Source: Lamellibrachia satsuma (lineage: Eukaryota; Annelida; Polychaeta; Sabellida; Siboglinidae). From it: 64,000 nt of DNA. Both the position numbers and the translations under genes were made by a program. The stretch spans positions 12,925,282 through 12,989,281 of the forward strand of contig BSQZ01000013.1 of NCBI GenBank assembly GCA_033239005.1. Direction: 5' to 3'. The notes beneath the pieces were generated by a model, which was not told the DNA's origin, ran no database searches, and was given only the letters and a program-made list of their open reading frames with translations. Each line of letters begins with the position of its first letter. The first letter of the stretch is position 1. Below are positions 58,871 to 64,000 of the stretch, in pieces.

Positions 58871-60029
58871 CTCATACCAGAATCAACATTTATATTTAAT
58901 ACATGTAAAAACAAATTGCTAAATGTAAAATGTGCTTTGCAGAAATCATCGTTTTTCTTGAGTAAAATCTTAGTCTTCTTAAGTATTATTTATCTATAGA
59001 CAACATTTACTAAATCCAAAAATAACTTCAATTTAACTCACGAAAAACTGTGATTTCTGCAAACCAGTGTTTGTATTGAATTGCTAAATGAAGATGAACG
59101 TTATCTTCTCTGATAAGTCATCATTATGTGTCCATTTCATGTGTCACGTACTCTTGTAATTTTATAATTAATAGCCTATTTGTGCAATCATTGATTATTG
59201 GTGTGTTTTTGTATGTGTAAGAGACATTTTATAACTTATATTACACACTCAAATACCACTGCAATCACACTGAAAACAGTATCTATCTTTTTATATAAAA
59301 TATTAAAAGCACATTTTTGTTTAAAACATAAACAAGTATCCATGGAACCTCTGAATTGCCTGTTTTCAAATGTGGTCATGTTATTTTGGGCTGATGAGAA
59401 TGAAGAGTTATGAATAATTGATGCACTGACATAGAGAACATGGAGAAAAATATAATTTCAATGTTGGTGTAAAATTGAGATTATGTAATAAGGGAAGCAT
59501 AATATTGTTTTTTCTTCTAATAAATTAAGATGACAGACCTATTTGATATTCAATATACTGGTCTTAATAATAATAATAATTATACGGGGCATTTTCACAT
59601 TACAGAGAGAATTAAGCATGTGGGTTTCACGTATGCCATTTGTATGTGAATCACACCACTAAATAAATAATAAAGTAGACATTTAAATGTTAAAACAGTA
59701 AAATAAGCCTATGATGCATTAAAATGTGTTAATAAATAAATAAACAAACAATAAAAGGTCCATGTAATCAAAACATTTTAGCTGCATATTGTATTTGTGA
59801 ATAATCATGATTACATTGGAAAACACCAAAGGCTGGGTAAAAGAGAGGACAATTATTGGAATGGCAGCGCACTATCTGTATCACATATTTAAAAATAGGG
59901 ATCTTTTACATAATTATAGTGCATCATCAGTGTTCAATTACGACATAAAATGTTTACTGATTTCAAAAACGTTGACCCTGTTTGACCCAGTAGGATCACA
60001 GCATTGTGTCATAGTAGGAATGCACTTAG
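58871..60029. other. Non-coding AT-rich stretch
   Basis: No gene or element was recognised. It holds a short (AAT)n run near 59567-59581. Confidence 0.5.
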
Positions 60030-62100
60030 TGCCCTGCGCAGGCCTATAATTTTAGCCCAAGCCCGGCCCGCAATTAGCAGTTAGAGGCCCGCCCCAGGCC
60101 GGCAAAAAATTTCCAAGCCCGGCCCAGGCCCGCAAACTAGAATTTAGGCCCTGGCCCGACCCAGACCGTAAATGTTTGGTCCAGGCCCGGCCAGGCCCAT
60201 AAGTTTCAGGCCCATACCCGGCCCATACCCACGGGCCAAAGACAGGCAAGCCCACTAAGTTTAGAGAAGATAAACCTATAATCTCATAAGAAAGACGAAA
60301 CACAAATAAACTGAAAAACAGACTTATTGTTTTATTAAATAACAACAAAATATATGAACATTGTATAATGTTTACTACTGAAATACTAATATCAGTTGTT
60401 GTTTAGTATTGTCTAGCTAGTAGCTAGTACTAGCTACTACTATGTCACCCACTGGCACTGACACCCAGTGGCATTTCCAGCAGGTCTGCAGTCACTAGCC
60501 TGAGATAGATCAGGTTGAGACATGTGTGAATTAGTACAAGTGTGAATGAATCAGTACTGGGGAAATTGTAGACACTAAATAGTAGCCACTAGTTCACACA
60601 ATTGAAAAATACCAATTACCAACTGGGGTGGGTACTGGCAAGTGCCCTGCACAGGCTGGGCTTCAGGTCCAAGCCTGGCCTCTACACATAATTTTGCGGG
60701 CTGGGCCGGGACAGGCCGGGCCTGGGCTGAAAACAATTTAAGCACATCGGGCTTGAGCCAGGCCTGGGCCTAGTGTGAATGGGCCGGGCCAGGCCGGGCC
60801 AGGCCGGGCCAGACTTGGGCTTGGCCTGGACATAATAAAAACATTCATACAAACCCAGATTATAAATTTTATTATTAATAAAAACTTATTATAAATTGTA
60901 ATTCCGGTTAAAGAATGCTTAAAATTATATCTTTAGTATTATATAGTTGCAAATTGAGACCTTGCATGGAATTATAAATGACACTAGTGCTTTATACATT
61001 GGAATGCAGTTTAACCTCTTCAACAATGGGACTTCCTATGGTATCATTTTAATAATGTGCATTCTTTTAATAGAGACATTTCATATAAAATATATGCATA
61101 GTCTCATGCCCATATCTTTGTATTGTAATTCTTTAAACATGTACTGGCTTTCCAAGACACTGTGACTGGAGTAGACTCTGTAAAATGCATATTTGTGGCA
61201 TGAATGTACCCTTTTGCATAGATCTAATGGCCCCATATCAGGCCACTTAAGTTCACCTGGCTGGAAGCAGCCAGCACCAAATGTTTACTTTAGACATATT
61301 TGCAGAGGCAATCAAGCCATGATTAACCATCAACTTATCACCCTTTGATCCAACCAGTGGACATTCTATTGTCTAGGTCTTCCTTCCAAATATTGCCAGT
61401 CTGAATTACCAGCCCACTGCCCACTGCCCACTACCTAGTAGTGCCAGTTCCCACTACCCACCCCAGTTGGTAATTGGTATTTTTCAATTGCATTAACTAG
61501 TGCCTACTGTTCAGTGTCTACAATTTTCTGATTCATTCGCACTTGTACTAATTCACACACGTCTGAACCTGATCTGTCTCAAGCTAGTGACTGCAGACCT
61601 GCTGAAAATGCCACTGGGTGTCAGTGCCAGTGGGTGACATACTAGTAGCTAGTAATAACTGACATTAGTATTTCAGTAGTAAACATTATACAATGTTCAT
61701 ATATTATTTTTTTATTTAATAAAACAAAAAGTATGTTTTTACAGTTTATTTGTGTTTTGTCTTTCTTATAAGATTATAGGTTTATCTTCTCTAAACTTAG
61801 CGGGCTTGCGGTATGGGCCGGGTATGGGCCTGAAACTTGCAGGCCAGACCAGACCGGGCCGGGCCTGGGCCAAACATCCAAGGTCTGGGTCGGGCATGAG
61901 CCGGGCCTGGGCCTAAATTATAGTTTGTGGGACTGGGCCGGGCCGGGCTTGAAAGTTTGTTGCGGGCCTGGGCCAGGCCTGGACTCTAACTGCTAATTGC
62001 AGTAGAGGCCCGGCCTGGCCCAAACTGAAGCCCGCAGGCCAGACCGGGCCTCTACATAATTTCGCGGGCCAGGCTGGGCCTGGGCCTACATACAAAGGTG
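60030..62100. repeat. Large inverted repeat with GC-rich (GGGCC-type) ends
   Basis: The left arm (about 60045-60650) and right arm (about 61430-62095) are inverted copies. They share, in order, dense GGCCCGGCCC-type motifs, AAGTTTCAGGCCCATACCCG, GTTTAGAGAAGATAAACCTA, ATGAACATTGTATAATGTTT and CACTGGGTGTCAGTGCC-type segments. The spacer (60650-61430) holds another GGGCCGGGCC cluster beginning AGTGCCCTGCACAGGCTGGG, like the left end at 60029. Such GC-rich subterminal clusters recall hAT-type non-autonomous elements, but no transposase frame is present. Confidence 0.75.
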
Positions 62101-62984
62101 GGGCCTTTTATTTGGGCATAATGACCCCCTCATGAGAGGCCACCCTTCTTATAATGCCATTGTGCTGTATGTTTGCAGGTGTGGTCTTATAAGAGATGCA
62201 CTACTGTATATCATTCCATTCAATTGAGAGTTCACCTCTTTTAACCTATCTGATGTATGTGCTGATGAATTGCAGCATTGTGTTGATTTGTGTGGCAAAT
62301 ATGTAAGTGAATCCTGTCCATGGATCCTAAAGTACGAAATAGAGACACTTTATCTATTCATCTTACAAAGCCTGATTGTTAAGAAGACTAGTTTTAGCAT
62401 TTGAACCTTCAAGTCAGTATTGGTATGATGTTCAAATCACTGCTGTCTTATGTCTGAAATAATTTGTGTTAACTGCTTTATCTATCTGAAATAATTTGTG
62501 TTAACTGCTTATATTTACCCTAATTTATATCGGACTTACTCTGTTATACTTCAGGTCTTAAAACTGAATACAGTCAACCTTTGTTTGCAGTTCTGTGTGG
62601 CTCAGTGGCATAGCCAGAGTTAAGGAAATGCATCACTGTTATGTTTATATAAATTTACTCTGTGTGGGACAACACTACCTACTCAAGAAAAAGACTAAGA
62701 ATTGCAGGTCGTTTGCAGAAGACAAATATAATATTATGTTTGTGTAAGAGCTTCATAAAAAGCCAAACTCAGCATGCATGATACGTTATTGTATAAATAA
62801 ATAAGCAATTGTTGCATAGCATATGTAATTTGAATATACAAAGGGCCAGTGAAGGTGAGGACCACCACATGCCATTCATAATAATAATAATAATTTATTC
62901 ACTCAAATACAAAAATCAATACAAAATGTAATCAAGGGTGGGTCACTAGAATAAATAATCACTTGTCAAGCTAATGACCTGACA

Positions 62985-63185
62985 TACACCAATTTACACT
63001 TAGAACCAGGCTTGTTAACAAATGCAGGTTAATGCATTTGAATGCAAATGTTTCACTTGATGAAATGCGAATGCAAATGCCATTTTCCAGGAACGCATAC
63101 AAATGCAAATGTTTTAGGGTTGCATTCAAGTGCAAATGCAAATGTTTTGGTTGCACATTTGCAAATGCATTTGAATTAATTTCGA
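62985..63185. repeat. Cluster of ATGCAAATG motifs
   Basis: More than ten copies of AATGCAAATG or its reverse complement lie in 200 bp, in both orientations. The unit contains the ATGCAAAT octamer, but the density suggests subterminal repeats of a DNA transposon rather than a regulatory element. A short (AAT)n lies just before, at 62878. Confidence 0.6.
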
Positions 63186-63520
63186 ATGTTTTGGCTTGAT
63201 ATTAACGATTTGGTTTATTGGAAAAAAACAACTAATGTATACAAACACAGCTGATTGTATGTATATTTCTTATACAACACTTATTTAGTTTCTTGCTTGT
63301 TATGTAATAACGTATACAAACACATTATTAATTTATTTAATAAATACAGTAGTACATTATTGTAACCACTAAGTACCACTACATACCAGTCCCACTACAT
63401 GAACATGTCTGTAGAGTCATACACTGAGTCACACAGTTCCAGGCCTACAGAGGTGGTGGAAATGGGAGGGAGGAATAGACAATTGACAGTTTACTGGGAA
63501 CCATGGCAGGGAATGAAAGG

Positions 63521-63916
63521 CTAATCCTTCAGGTAGGCCAGAATGGATGGGGAACCCAAGACAATAGATTGTCCATTGGAGGGTTCATTTGGAAGATTAC
63601 CTGGTGGATAATTACAGCTACCACTAATGAAATTTGCAGGGTTGGCATTGCTAATGTTTACTAGCCAACACAACACAAAGGAGTCATTTGTCTGCATTGT
63701 TTGATTCCTTCCAATGAACAGGTAATCTCTGAAGCCATCAATGTATAGACCAGTTGGTCTTTTCATGTTGTATGAATAACAGCTCAGGCGTTGACCAGTT
63801 GACCTACAGAGCACATTTTCAAAGAGCAAGTTGTGAAAGTGGATTGACAGTTCAGACAATGATTTCATAATCTGCTGAGGGTACTGCTCATTACAGAGCA
63901 CTTTTTCCAATGGCAT
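63521..63916 (-). CDS. Unrecognised ORF, 131 aa
   Basis: The minus strand encodes MPLEKVLCNEQYPQQIMKSL through LSIHFHNLLFENVLC and RPTGLYIDGFRDYLFIGRN to a Pro/Asn/Ser-rich end (PPGNLPNEPSNGQSIVLGSP), then a stop. An in-frame TAA lies upstream of the ATG, so the frame is closed on both sides. It has normal amino-acid complexity, unlike the repeat frames nearby, and no signal peptide or membrane segment. I recognise no domain. It could be an exon or a fragment of a mobile element, since the ATGCAAATG cluster lies about 340 bp away. Confidence 0.35.
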   Translation of the reverse strand: MPLEKVLCNEQYPQQIMKSLSELSIHFHNLLFENVLCRSTGQRLSCYSYNMKRPTGLYIDGFRDYLFIGRNQTMQTNDSFVLCWLVNISNANPANFISGSCNYPPGNLPNEPSNGQSIVLGSPSILAYLKD

Positions 63917-64000
63917 GTTGTGAACTTGTGAAGGTGAATCTGACAGTAATAGTTAGTCAAAGAATTACGCATGCATTTGCTTTTACGTTTAATTGTGCAT

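Overview
The window is animal nuclear DNA: AT-rich, with long introns, GT-AG junctions, many microsatellites and minisatellites, and relics of several non-LTR retrotransposon families, two tRNA-derived SINEs and small DNA transposons. The gene set (GORAB-, CCNB1IP1/HEI10-, PSMD5- and CCDC180-like genes plus an alpha-arrestin), with long introns and CR1-like LINEs carrying a PHD finger in ORF1, suggests a non-vertebrate bilaterian such as a lophotrochozoan or invertebrate deuterostome. The species cannot be fixed from the sequence. I saw no CRISPR array, operon or prokaryotic system, and no clearly new multi-gene system.

Layout. At the left edge, a minus-strand LINE ORF1 (1-520) lies in what looks like intron 1 of a minus-strand GORAB-like gene (coding exon 1 at 1657-1726). 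A plus-strand CCNB1IP1/HEI10 gene diverges from it (ten coding exons, 3429-14993, 269 aa). Its introns hold LINE pieces, a pogo-like MITE and a nearly full-length but broken 4-kb CR1-like LINE. Tail-to-tail with it is a minus-strand PSMD5 gene (eight exons, 15320-23621, 504 aa). Head-to-head with PSMD5, across about 2 kb holding a (TA)n and a (CA)n tract, is a plus-strand CCDC180 gene (17 exons found, 25653-50007, 716 codons). Its first intron is 10 kb and full of satellites and a broken RTE-like LINE. The C-terminal half of CCDC180 was not found. The right part holds satellite arrays, a minus-strand arrestin-domain gene (54576-55709), a large GC-rich inverted repeat (60.0-62.1 kb) and an unrecognised 132-codon ORF at the right edge.

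All three multi-exon gene models close in frame across every junction I assigned. The genes do not form one pathway: HEI10 acts in meiotic crossover control, PSMD5 in proteasome base assembly, CCDC180 is a coiled-coil protein associated with cilia and flagella, GORAB is a Golgi protein, and alpha-arrestins are trafficking adaptors.

The most unusual structure is a set of tandem duplications placed on splice junctions. The end of CCDC180 exon 12 with its 5' splice site is repeated about 20 times. The 3' splice sites of CCNB1IP1 exons 7 and 8 lie in short tandem repeats, and PSMD5 exon 6 directly abuts a 45/90-bp minisatellite. A near-perfect RFX X-box lies about 300 bp upstream of the CCDC180 start.
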